NCBI GenBank assembly: GCA_014238905.1
Contig: JABAAE010000012.1
Span: 206,064-270,063 of the forward strand
Reading direction: 5' to 3'
Source of the DNA: Planctomycetota bacterium
GTDB taxonomy: Bacteria; Planctomycetota; Planctomycetia; Pirellulales; Pirellulaceae
Length of the DNA stretch: 64,000 nt
Below the pieces are notes generated by a model that was not told the origin of the DNA, did not search any database, and was given only the letters and a program-made list of their open reading frames with translations. Positions 52,882 to 60,802 of this stretch are shown piece after piece; positions within the stretch are counted from its first letter, which is position 1, and each line of letters begins with the position of its first letter. Made by a program: the position numbers and the translations under genes.

Positions 52882-54726
52882 CTAGCCTTTGGGATCTAGC
52901 CGCCGCAATTCTGTTTTGCTTGATTGTTGAGCGTCCACGATCTCCCTGCGGACAATTCTCCAGGCTTTGTCGACCGGTTCGATGGTGAGATCTGCCGTAA
53001 ATTGGTTCGTTCGTTCGTGGATGTGTCCCCAATGTTCCACTGTTCCATTGACGACCCATGTACACTGATAATCGAAGCCGTTGGAATCGGCGTCCTTCTT
53101 TTTCTGACCATCGAGAAATTCGACCCTGTTAATCTCTGTCAAAGCGCCGCCTTGCTGCTGCATCTGGCGTGTTTTCTGAACGCTCAAATAGATTTCTTTC
53201 AGTAGTTTGCCATCAGCGCTTTGGGCGATGGCATCGTAGATTTCACTTTCGTCATTGTAATCAAAAGCCCTGTAAACGTTGGTCACCAGTGATGAAACGA
53301 TCCGATCGGCTTCTTCTCCGGAAACAGAAAATTGGGGCTCAAACGGGTCATCAACTTTGATGATGGTAAAATTCCAGCCAAGGGATCCAACCAAGATCCA
53401 AATCACCAGGGAGCCAAGTTGAAGTTTTGCCGAGGACCGACTGAGATAAAGTACCACCGCTGAAAAAATTAGCAACAATCCCGCGGTTACCGTCATGACG
53501 GAGAATGAATAACGTTTCCTTTGATAATCAAATGGAATTTTCGCAATCGTAAAATCCTCTGCGTCTTTGCTGTTATGCCAGACAAATTCGTTCAGGTTGT
53601 TGTCTTCATCACTCTTCAGCTTTTTAATTTTTGTGAATTGAAATTTTTCAACTTTGTCAGGGGCGACGATGACCGCTTCGACTTTTCTGATTTGAGGTGG
53701 GAAAAGGTCCCAAACCACACTCACCGTCCGGGGTGGAGTTTTTGCAGGATAACGCATGATGACTCCAACCCGACCGTTGGCCATGCTGATGCGTTTCCTC
53801 TCGGATTGCATCGCAAAATCTTTTAAACGCAAGCCGTAAAAGTCAATGCGATCAAAAATGGGCTGCACGATGACACCATCAATCTTGACCGGGTTATTGT
53901 CTTTGAGAAATGCTTCGATATGGGGTCGTGCGTTATCCTGTTCCTGGACTTCAAGAAAACTGATGTTTTGGCGTTCGATTGGGAACGTCCTTGCCAGGAT
54001 GGCCAGCGGCACTAACACTTCGTGACGTACCTCGTGTGGGGTAATATAGATAAATGAATAGGGACTGCTGTAACTAGTGATGCCAAGCACGTCATTTTCC
54101 TGCTGCGTCCGCAATTTCAGCCATTCTTCGTCACTGGCCTCGTCTGAAAGAGGTGGTTGATTCCAGTCGAATCTGGCGGTTTCCGGGCTGCCCGGGGTTA
54201 GCACAAACCCCTGCCCGGTTTCGTTGCCACTTTGTTTGACACCGAGTTTGACTTCGCTGGGGAGCAACGTCAGGTCATCAATGATGTTTTGTTCAAATGT
54301 TAGAAACTCGGGTGGTTCGTCAAAAAAATATTCCAGCTCGTAATAGGCCGGGTACTTCATCAGGTCACCCGCAGGCACCCCAATGCCGGGAAATTCGAAG
54401 GGTTCGAGATTGTGGAATTTTGCCGGGATTTTTTCACCATCCGCATCTCGGACAATTAGTTTTTTGGTTAAAAAATCTTTGTGCTGGTTCATCGCCCACT
54501 TCAGCTGATCTACGGAATAAATATCCATATCGTCTGGATCGATAGGATGGAACAGCGTCAGGTCTTCTGCCAAAACCTCCGCCCGGATCAGAACCGATTG
54601 GCGAGTGACATAAGCCACCGCATTGACGATGGAAATGGGGTGATCGCTGGAAAACGCAGCAGGGGTGTAACTCCCTAAAATCAACAGCCCCAGTAATACC
54701 GGATGAATGTGGGAATGCTTTGACAT
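52882..54726 (-). CDS. membrane protein partner of the LolD/FtsX-type transporter
   Basis: 614 residues, not assigned to a named family. A signal peptide (IHPVLLGLLILGSYTPAAFS) precedes a soluble beta-rich domain of about 370 residues (VAYVTRQSVLIRAEVLAEDL at its start). Two close membrane helices follow at about 405-455 (SFSVMTVTAGLLLIFSAVVL and LGSLVIWILVGSLGW). A C-terminal domain of about 150 residues contains RVEFLDGQKKKDADSNGFDY and ends LRRLDPKG. The gene is 178 bases downstream of an FtsX-like permease and is probably its substrate-handling partner. The substrate is unknown. The stop lies in a locally duplicated GATCTAGCC sequence (52861-52901). Confidence 0.7.
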   Translation of the reverse strand: MSKHSHIHPVLLGLLILGSYTPAAFSSDHPISIVNAVAYVTRQSVLIRAEVLAEDLTLFHPIDPDDMDIYSVDQLKWAMNQHKDFLTKKLIVRDADGEKIPAKFHNLEPFEFPGIGVPAGDLMKYPAYYELEYFFDEPPEFLTFEQNIIDDLTLLPSEVKLGVKQSGNETGQGFVLTPGSPETARFDWNQPPLSDEASDEEWLKLRTQQENDVLGITSYSSPYSFIYITPHEVRHEVLVPLAILARTFPIERQNISFLEVQEQDNARPHIEAFLKDNNPVKIDGVIVQPIFDRIDFYGLRLKDFAMQSERKRISMANGRVGVIMRYPAKTPPRTVSVVWDLFPPQIRKVEAVIVAPDKVEKFQFTKIKKLKSDEDNNLNEFVWHNSKDAEDFTIAKIPFDYQRKRYSFSVMTVTAGLLLIFSAVVLYLSRSSAKLQLGSLVIWILVGSLGWNFTIIKVDDPFEPQFSVSGEEADRIVSSLVTNVYRAFDYNDESEIYDAIAQSADGKLLKEIYLSVQKTRQMQQQGGALTEINRVEFLDGQKKKDADSNGFDYQCTWVVNGTVEHWGHIHERTNQFTADLTIEPVDKAWRIVRREIVDAQQSSKTELRRLDPKG

Positions 54727-54904
54727 AGGTGGATCAAGACCTTTCCTTAAGAATCGAACGGGCTGGTTTCCCGATGCATCTGTGCTGCCTGAAATGTCGA
54801 CCAGATTTCCAGTTCTGCGAGGCGGTACGTTGTTTGAGGTGCAGGGGTATCATGGCGTTTCAAATTGCGGGCCAATGGAATCATAGGAAATGGGATTCAG
54901 CCCA

Positions 54905-56083
54905 TCAACGAACCACTTCGAGAACAGCTTGTTGTAACGTCCCGACTAGCAACATGCTTAACAGCAGGGCCAGCAACAGGCTTGCCAGTAGTACAATGAT
55001 ATACTCCCAGGCATAAAGTCCAAAAATGGTAAATCGACCGCACCCCATTTTATACATGGTCATCATCTCGCGGCTACGGAGTCGGATTGATAGAAGGGTG
55101 TTGAGAACCAGGAATAGTGTTGTTACGGCGAAAATAGCGATCGTCGCGATATCAAAAAGTGATTTAACCTGTAGGATTTTCTTCATCAAATTACGGATCA
55201 CGCTAGAAGGTGCAACAATTTGCAGTTTCTCCAGAGTGTTGATACGACCTTCCAGTCGCGTGGCAGCCTTTTCATTATTGGGGTCACAGATCACCGCGGT
55301 GATGGGGAAGTCTTCCAGTTTTCCGTGGAAATGGAAAGATCCCAAGTTGTCGTCGGTGATTTCGATATAGGGCACTACTCCCTTATTGACGGTTGCCATT
55401 TTATCAGTCTTGTCGAGAAAAAGATTCGGGTTGTCTTCTTCCTCGATGTCCTGGTGGCCGTGGCCCAATCCATCGATAATCCAGGTTGTCTTCAGGTCGG
55501 TGAAAATCGCTTGATCGTCGCTGGTGCCATTGGCAGTCAGTACGCCGGTGATTTGCATTTTAATGGGATTGATACCCGCGATGTTGACATCTGTTTCAGG
55601 TGTCGTCAGCAAAAAATCGCCAACTCCCTTTTGCGAAGACTTCGCGACGTCAGACCCGATCACACATTGCCCAATTCGACTAAACAGACTGCCCTCTTCA
55701 AGCCGCAATTGACGGAACTCAAAATAGCCGAGTGAGGTGCCAACAATCGGAATTCGATTTTGTGACACATGCCGGGAGTAAATCGGGATCGCCCAAGCGA
55801 ATTCGGATTCGATCACGAAACGATTAACCGAATACGGGATCGTTTCGCCTGGTTGGACATCAAAGTAAAGCGTATGTAACGCCAGATCGAATCGGCTTCC
55901 TTTGGCTCCAATGACCAAGGGTGTTGCGTTGGCCCTGGCCTGTAGTTCGTCTTCAAGGTTTTTGAGAACCGCGCGGCCAGCCAGTGGCAGGAAAATGGAG
56001 AGCGTCAGGCACAATATCAGGATGACAGATTTGAACCAATGATGGATCACATATCTTCCGGCAAGGTATATCAGTGAGTCCAT
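54905..56083 (-). CDS. FtsX-like (MacB/LolE-type) ABC transporter permease
   Basis: 392 residues. An N-terminal helix (VILILCLTLSIFLPLAGRAV) is followed by a large periplasmic domain of about 220 residues. Three C-terminal helices come last: LFDIATIAIFAVTTLFLVLN, then YAWEYIIVLLASLLLALLLS and the last one. This is the type VII (MacB/LolCE) topology. The charged loop SIRLRSREMMTMYKMGCGRF between helices is characteristic of the FtsX domain. It starts two bases after the ATPase stop (56086), consistent with one operon. Such pairs use cytoplasmic ATP hydrolysis for periplasmic mechanical work, such as lipoprotein extraction. Confidence 0.9.
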   Translation of the reverse strand: MDSLIYLAGRYVIHHWFKSVILILCLTLSIFLPLAGRAVLKNLEDELQARANATPLVIGAKGSRFDLALHTLYFDVQPGETIPYSVNRFVIESEFAWAIPIYSRHVSQNRIPIVGTSLGYFEFRQLRLEEGSLFSRIGQCVIGSDVAKSSQKGVGDFLLTTPETDVNIAGINPIKMQITGVLTANGTSDDQAIFTDLKTTWIIDGLGHGHQDIEEEDNPNLFLDKTDKMATVNKGVVPYIEITDDNLGSFHFHGKLEDFPITAVICDPNNEKAATRLEGRINTLEKLQIVAPSSVIRNLMKKILQVKSLFDIATIAIFAVTTLFLVLNTLLSIRLRSREMMTMYKMGCGRFTIFGLYAWEYIIVLLASLLLALLLSMLLVGTLQQAVLEVVR

Positions 56084-56085
56084 GA

Positions 56086-56751
56086 TTACCTCGCAAAACC
56101 AGATACATCGATGATACGATCGAACTGTCCGATCAGATTTTGGTCATGGGTAACGACGATCAGCGTTGAGTCTTCGGTTTTGGCCTGCTCAATTAAGAGT
56201 GATAGAATCTTGTTTTTATTGGAGGCGTCCAGATTGCCGGTGGGTTCGTCTGCTAAAAGCAGGCGAGGTTGGTGAATTAACGCGCGGCAAATTGCAACCC
56301 TTTGTTTTTCCCCCTGCGACAATCGTTGTGGTTTGCGGTGGAGTTTGTCCGCAATCGAAACTCGCTCAGCCAATTCCAAAACTCTTTCAGACAATTGGTC
56401 TGGTGAGCAAGTTGGCTTACTGAATCGCTGGATACGATAGGGCAGAAGAATGTTATCCCTCACCGACAGGTATTCCAGCAATTCGAATTCCTGGAAGACC
56501 AGTCCGATCCGGGATGCTCTGAATCGCCGTCGTTCATTTTCGTTGAGCAGATTGAGGCGTTTATCATCGACCTCTACGGACCCGCTATTAGGCAACCGAA
56601 TGCCAGAAATCAGATCCAGAAGGGTTGTCTTTCCAGATCCGCTCGCCCCCACGATGGCCACTTTTTCAGCCCGTTCAATTTGCAGGGATTCGATGAAAAG
56701 AGAAAACCCCTTTTCGCCGTAATCGAAGCGCAGGTCCTGAATGCTTATCAA
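56086..56751 (-). CDS. LolD/MacB-type ABC transporter ATP-binding protein
   Basis: 221 residues, with every ATPase motif: Walker A GASGSGKTT (about 35-43), signature LSQGEKQR (about 143-150), Walker B LLLADEPTG and the H-loop VVTHDQN. Length and gene context fit the LolD/MacB subfamily. The start is unusual: no ATG or GTG is in frame near the N-terminus, and translation most likely begins at the TTG whose complement is CAA at 56749-56751, giving MISIQDLRFDYGEKGF. It is the first gene of the three-gene transporter operon. Confidence 0.93.
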   Translation of the reverse strand: MISIQDLRFDYGEKGFSLFIESLQIERAEKVAIVGASGSGKTTLLDLISGIRLPNSGSVEVDDKRLNLLNENERRRFRASRIGLVFQEFELLEYLSVRDNILLPYRIQRFSKPTCSPDQLSERVLELAERVSIADKLHRKPQRLSQGEKQRVAICRALIHQPRLLLADEPTGNLDASNKNKILSLLIEQAKTEDSTLIVVTHDQNLIGQFDRIIDVSGFAR

Positions 56752-57059
56752 CGAGTTGCAACCTATTTCTAAACACTTGCTAACGATGAACGACTTGGCA
56801 GGTTGGCAAGCCGATAAACGGGAAGGAGTCCAAGCCTGCTACCGTAATCCATCCCCAACCATTTTTGAACCCGTACATTATGTCGGTTTCGGCGTTAGGT
56901 TGAAATGGGTTCCGATCGCAACCACACCCAAAAATAGTGCTGATCCCAAAGGAGATGCGGGGATTGATATCTTCCCAACGGCACCCTACTTGAATGGTTA
57001 GGGACAAGTAAGGCAAAATGTGCCGGTGAACATTTAAATTCCGGAGATCAGAACCAACG
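56752..57059. other. 308-base divergent region; one doubtful small frame
   Basis: Lies between the transporter operon (-) and the DUF2237 gene (+). A minus-strand frame of 78 codons (57016-56780, TTG start) has a Gly/aromatic-rich, protein-like composition but no recognised family and no good start, so it is not called as a gene. Confidence 0.4.
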
Positions 57060-57428
57060 ATGGCAAAAAACGTAATGGGTACCGAATTGGAGGTCTGCAG
57101 CCTTTCACCTCGAACCGGGTTTTACCGTGACGGTTGCTGCCATACAGGGCAGCAAGATGTAGGTTTACATTTGGTTTGTATTGAGTCCACGGCCGATTTT
57201 TTGGAATTTTCCAAGTCGGTTGGCAACGATTTATCGACGCCCAACGAGATGTATGATTTTCCCGGGTTGGTCGAGGGGGATCGCTGGTGTCTGTGCGCAT
57301 TGCGTTGGAAAGAAGCTCTTCAAGCTGGGAAAGCTCCCAAGGTGAATCTAAAGGCAACTCATATTTCCATTTTGGAGTTTGTCGACCTTGAGGATCTTCA
57401 GCGGCATGCTCTGAATGATGATGCCTAG
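57060..57428 (+). CDS. DUF2237 family protein
   Basis: 122-residue small soluble protein. It matches the DUF2237 pattern almost end to end: GTELEVCSLSPRTGFYRDGC, then CHTGQQDVGLHLVCI, EFLEFSK-like text (DFLEFSKSVGNDLSTPNEMY), DFPGLVEGDRWCLCALRWKE and KATHISILEFVDLEDLQRHA. The conserved Cys positions (Cys13, Cys26, Cys27 and the CLC pair) are present. The function of the family is not known. The ATG at 57060 is natural. No operon partner was seen on this strand. Confidence 0.92.
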   Translation: MAKNVMGTELEVCSLSPRTGFYRDGCCHTGQQDVGLHLVCIESTADFLEFSKSVGNDLSTPNEMYDFPGLVEGDRWCLCALRWKEALQAGKAPKVNLKATHISILEFVDLEDLQRHALNDDA

Positions 57429-57496
57429 AAAGAGATCGCATTCGACTCTTTCGGTTCTACAAGGCTACCGAGATGGATGCTTGGGGAATGGATGCA

Positions 57497-58963
57497 TCAG
57501 CTGAAAATCGGCAGCGGCTGGCCATCGGTGATCGGAAAAGGACGACCTAAAGGGTCTAGCAGTCTGGACTGGGTTGAAATTCCAAGTGCCTTGAAAATCG
57601 TTGCATGCAGGTCATTCGGTTTGCATCCCAGTAAATCGGGGGCACTACCGATCTTGTCACTCTTGCCATAAACCTGTCCGCCCTGGACTCCTCCGCCGGC
57701 AAAGCAAACGGAGTAACAATTGGGGAAATGATCCCGGCCACTGGCACCGTTGATTTTCGGAGTACGCCCGAATTCCGTGAGGAAGACGACCAGGGTCTCG
57801 TCCAACGTCCCCCTTTGATGTAAATCTTCCAGTAAGGTTGCCGCCGGTTGATCAAAGGCAGGCAGCATGGCATTTTTTAGCCGATTAAAATTGTCGCCAT
57901 GGGTATCCCAGTGGTCACCTTTGGATCCGTTTAAGTCACCAGCAGCGCAGCAAACGGTCGTCAGTGGAACACCTGCCTCCGAGAGTCGTCTGGCCAGAAG
58001 AATGCTCCTTCCGCAAATGTGATCCCCATAGGCGTTTCGAATTTTGGCCGGTTCTTTTTCCAGGTCAAACGCCTCCCTGACCCGACTGTTGGCCAGCATG
58101 TTGGCCGCCAACCCCCGAAAATGATCCCGTTGATCGTATGAGTCTGATAAACCGATGGGCTTGTCAAAAGACTGGATGAGGCCTTTGACAGTATCCAGTC
58201 GTTGAGAGTCTATTTTTGCAGATAGATCCAGTTCCGCTGCCCCAAGAGAACGGGAGACTCCTCCAAACGCACGCCCTCCGGGAGTTTTAACCACGATGGG
58301 ATCATATCGTTGGCTCATCCATCCACCGTATTCGCCAGCTTGCAACGTACCGTTGTCAACAAGCGGATACGGAAGTCGGACCGCCGGCGGAAAACCCTTG
58401 GGCGCCTGACGGAATTTGCTCACCATGGCTCCTAGTGATGGCCAGTCATCCTGGGATGGAGGCAGGTTACCCGCCGTTCCTGGCTGAGGAGGTCGATGCC
58501 CGGTCATGTTCCAGTACATGCCCTTTCCATGTGCAGAGCAATCATGGTGGACCGAACGTACCAGCGCCAGATGTTGTATCTGCTTGGAGAGATGCGGAAG
58601 GTGCTGCCCCACCTGGATACCAGGTACGGAGGTCGAGATAGGTTGAAACAATCCCCGAATATCGTCAGAAGCATCTGGTTTAAGATCCCAGGAGTCGAGG
58701 TGGCTGATTCCGCCCCAGCAAAAAAGAACAATGACTGATTTTGCTTTCCCGCCGCCGGCTGTTCCGCTTCCGCCAAGCCGTTTGTATGGGTCATCCGCAA
58801 GCAACGAGTTGGGGGCTTGTTGCCAAGCCAGATAGCCCGGTAATGACAATCCAACCGCTCCAGCTGTTGTTTTCAACCATTGCCGGCGGTGAATCTGCCG
58901 GCGGTGAATCTGCCGACGGTGAATCTGCCGACGGTGTTCGGGCGTTTCAGGATGGAGGGACAT
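57497..58963 (-). CDS. DUF1501 domain-containing protein, Tat-exported, with repeated twin-Arg leader
   Basis: 488 residues. The leader has three RRQIH pentapeptides followed by RRQWLKTTAGAVGLSLPGYL, a Tat signal whose RR motif is thus present four times. The mature DUF1501 domain reads AKSVIVLFCWGGISHLDSWD, then LPHLSKQIQHLALVRSVHHD and ETLVVFLTEFGRTPKINGAS, with GRDHFPNCYSVCFAGGGVQG near the end. DUF1501 proteins belong to the alkaline-phosphatase/sulfatase-like fold and usually pair with DUF1553 cytochrome proteins; no DUF1553 gene is adjacent here. It is exported folded, and its activity is unknown. The gene is isolated on its strand. Confidence 0.92.
   Translation of the reverse strand: MSLHPETPEHRRQIHRRQIHRRQIHRRQWLKTTAGAVGLSLPGYLAWQQAPNSLLADDPYKRLGGSGTAGGGKAKSVIVLFCWGGISHLDSWDLKPDASDDIRGLFQPISTSVPGIQVGQHLPHLSKQIQHLALVRSVHHDCSAHGKGMYWNMTGHRPPQPGTAGNLPPSQDDWPSLGAMVSKFRQAPKGFPPAVRLPYPLVDNGTLQAGEYGGWMSQRYDPIVVKTPGGRAFGGVSRSLGAAELDLSAKIDSQRLDTVKGLIQSFDKPIGLSDSYDQRDHFRGLAANMLANSRVREAFDLEKEPAKIRNAYGDHICGRSILLARRLSEAGVPLTTVCCAAGDLNGSKGDHWDTHGDNFNRLKNAMLPAFDQPAATLLEDLHQRGTLDETLVVFLTEFGRTPKINGASGRDHFPNCYSVCFAGGGVQGGQVYGKSDKIGSAPDLLGCKPNDLHATIFKALGISTQSRLLDPLGRPFPITDGQPLPIFS
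58881..58940 (-). repeat. 15-bp in-frame tandem repeat, 4 copies, in Tat leader
   Basis: Units TGCCGGCGGTGAATC (58881, 58896) and TGCCGACGGTGAATC (58911), plus a divergent fourth at 58926. They encode RRQIH on the minus strand. Confidence 0.95.
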
Positions 58964-59206
58964 ACTGCTAGTTTCGGTGGGAATTTGAGGCAGGCCTTTG
59001 TGGTTGCTGTCTTGCTAACGGGATACGCATCAATTTGCCGAACGACCAGTTGGGAAACCAGCTGTCCTGCGGCAGGTCACCTGTCGTTCTATTTTAACCT
59101 CTGAATCGATGCGGGAAAAGCTGGATTTTTGGTAAGGTTGCTCCCGATTATGCGGCTCAGGGTGTGTTTTGCACCGGGACGCGGAGAATCCAATCGCTGC
59201 CTCGGT

Positions 59207-60655
59207 TTATTTCTGTATCTTTCTTAACAGGCCAAGCGTTGAGTCTTTATACGGTGGGTATCGAAATGGCAGGTCGAACCAGGAACTGGATTTAAGAATG
59301 CTTTTCAAGTTTGAAAATTCGTCGAAAGAGAATTTTCCGTGGTATTTTCCAACGCCACTGGGTCCGATTCCGCCAAACGGTAAGTCAGGATTAGTCAGGT
59401 GGGCGATCACATCATTGACACATCCGCCACCAAAAGCGACCTGACTCATCAGTTCCCGTTCCATCTTGCGATTGGTAGTAAAGAGATAGAAAGCCAGCGG
59501 CATGGGGGACCGGTTGACTTGTTCTATGATTTCACTGGAATTGGAGAATGGGATTACCGGTAGGATTGGACCGAATATTTCCTCCTGTAGGAGAGGATGG
59601 GATCGATCTGCTATTTCAACGATGGTGGGCTCAAAAAAAAGATCCTCCCGAACACGACGACCTCCATAGAGGACCTTGGCATCGGCAATTTGACGGTTGA
59701 GTTTTTCCCAATGGGTCAGGTTGATGATACGACCATAGGATGGGCTCGTTGCGGCGTCATCGCCAAAAAAACCGCTGATCGCAGTGGACATCTCCGCGAG
59801 AAGTTTCTCACGCACCGAGTGGTCCACCAGAACGTAATCGGGTGCGACACAGGTTTGCCCGGCATTAAAAAATTTGCCCCAGGTTATTCTCTTGGCGGCA
59901 ACCTTCAGGTTGGCTGTGTGATCAACGATGACTGGTGATTTTCCACCGAGTTCCAAAGTGACTGGTGTCAGTTTTTCAGCAGCTTGACGGGCAATCAGGC
60001 TGCCGGTTCGCGTACTTCCAGTAAAAAAAACGTGATCAAATCGCCTGGCATCGAGCATCGCTGGAATGACGATCCCACCTTCTCCCTGGACAACGGCAAC
60101 CTCTTCCTCGGGGTACGTTTCAGAAATTAAATTTTGGATTACCGCCGAGGTAGCCGGTGCACATTCGGAAGGCTTCAAAAATGCAGTACAGCCGGCAGAG
60201 ATCGCGCCGATTAAAGGGGCAATCAGCAGTTGAAGAGGGTAATTCCACGGGCCAATGATCAGCGAGATGCCCTTCGGAGAAGGAAGGATTTTACTTTTGG
60301 ATGGAAACAGGAACATCGGTGTTCCTACGGACTTTGGTTTGATCCATTTTTTAAGACGTTTGAGAACGTACGAAATTTCCGAGTAGAGAAATCCAATTTC
60401 ACCGCTGAAACTCTCTACCGGTGGTTTGCCAAGATCTTCTTTTAAGGCGTTCAGGATTTCGGTTTCCCGGCAACGCAGCGCCGCCTTGAGGCGGTGAAGA
60501 CTTTGACAGCGAAATTCCAGTTTCAGGGTGTCGCCACGTTGATAAAAAGCAGATTGTTGGTCGAATGTTTTCTGAAAGTCATCGACGGAGAAATCTGTCT
60601 GGCGAATAGGGGGTGACCAATCGTTTGAATTCGATGAGGAATGGTCTGTTACCAT
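59207..60655 (-). CDS. NAD(P)-dependent aldehyde dehydrogenase (class 3-like)
   Basis: 482-residue aldehyde dehydrogenase. The catalytic Cys is in FNAGQTCVAPDYVLV, and the general-base Glu in VTLELGGKSPVIVD. The NAD-loop region reads VFFTGSTRTGSLIA. The N-terminal GPWNYPLQLLIAPLIGAISA is typical of class 3 (ALDH3), as is the short length. It oxidises medium- or long-chain fatty or aromatic aldehydes to acids; the substrate is not resolved. The C-terminus (PFRYPPYKDSTLGLLRKIQK) is basic, like the membrane-facing ends of ALDH3 enzymes. Its stop is about 240 bases from the DUF1501 start and its own start is about 150 bases downstream of the Der gene, on the same strand. Confidence 0.92.
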   Translation of the reverse strand: MVTDHSSSNSNDWSPPIRQTDFSVDDFQKTFDQQSAFYQRGDTLKLEFRCQSLHRLKAALRCRETEILNALKEDLGKPPVESFSGEIGFLYSEISYVLKRLKKWIKPKSVGTPMFLFPSKSKILPSPKGISLIIGPWNYPLQLLIAPLIGAISAGCTAFLKPSECAPATSAVIQNLISETYPEEEVAVVQGEGGIVIPAMLDARRFDHVFFTGSTRTGSLIARQAAEKLTPVTLELGGKSPVIVDHTANLKVAAKRITWGKFFNAGQTCVAPDYVLVDHSVREKLLAEMSTAISGFFGDDAATSPSYGRIINLTHWEKLNRQIADAKVLYGGRRVREDLFFEPTIVEIADRSHPLLQEEIFGPILPVIPFSNSSEIIEQVNRSPMPLAFYLFTTNRKMERELMSQVAFGGGCVNDVIAHLTNPDLPFGGIGPSGVGKYHGKFSFDEFSNLKSILKSSSWFDLPFRYPPYKDSTLGLLRKIQK

Positions 60656-60802
60656 AATGCTATCCAGACTGTATTGATCGGATTAGGTAAAACAAGCAAA
60701 CCCAGTCCGAAAATCAGAACCCGCCAGCCCTCGATTTCGGGTTTCCCTGATGTGGCCTTAAACCGGGTAACTCGTTTCCTGTAGTTTTGTGGAGTGATGT
60801 GC

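Noticed and set aside
52861..52901. Repeated GATCTAGCC text at the end of the 614-residue protein gene
   Set aside because: Looks like a small imperfect duplication across the stop codon; not a terminator with a usable stem and not informative by itself.
56780..57016. 78-codon minus-strand frame upstream of the ABC ATPase
   Set aside because: Composition looks protein-like, but it begins at a TTG, has no recognised family and lies in a divergent promoter region; left uncalled.
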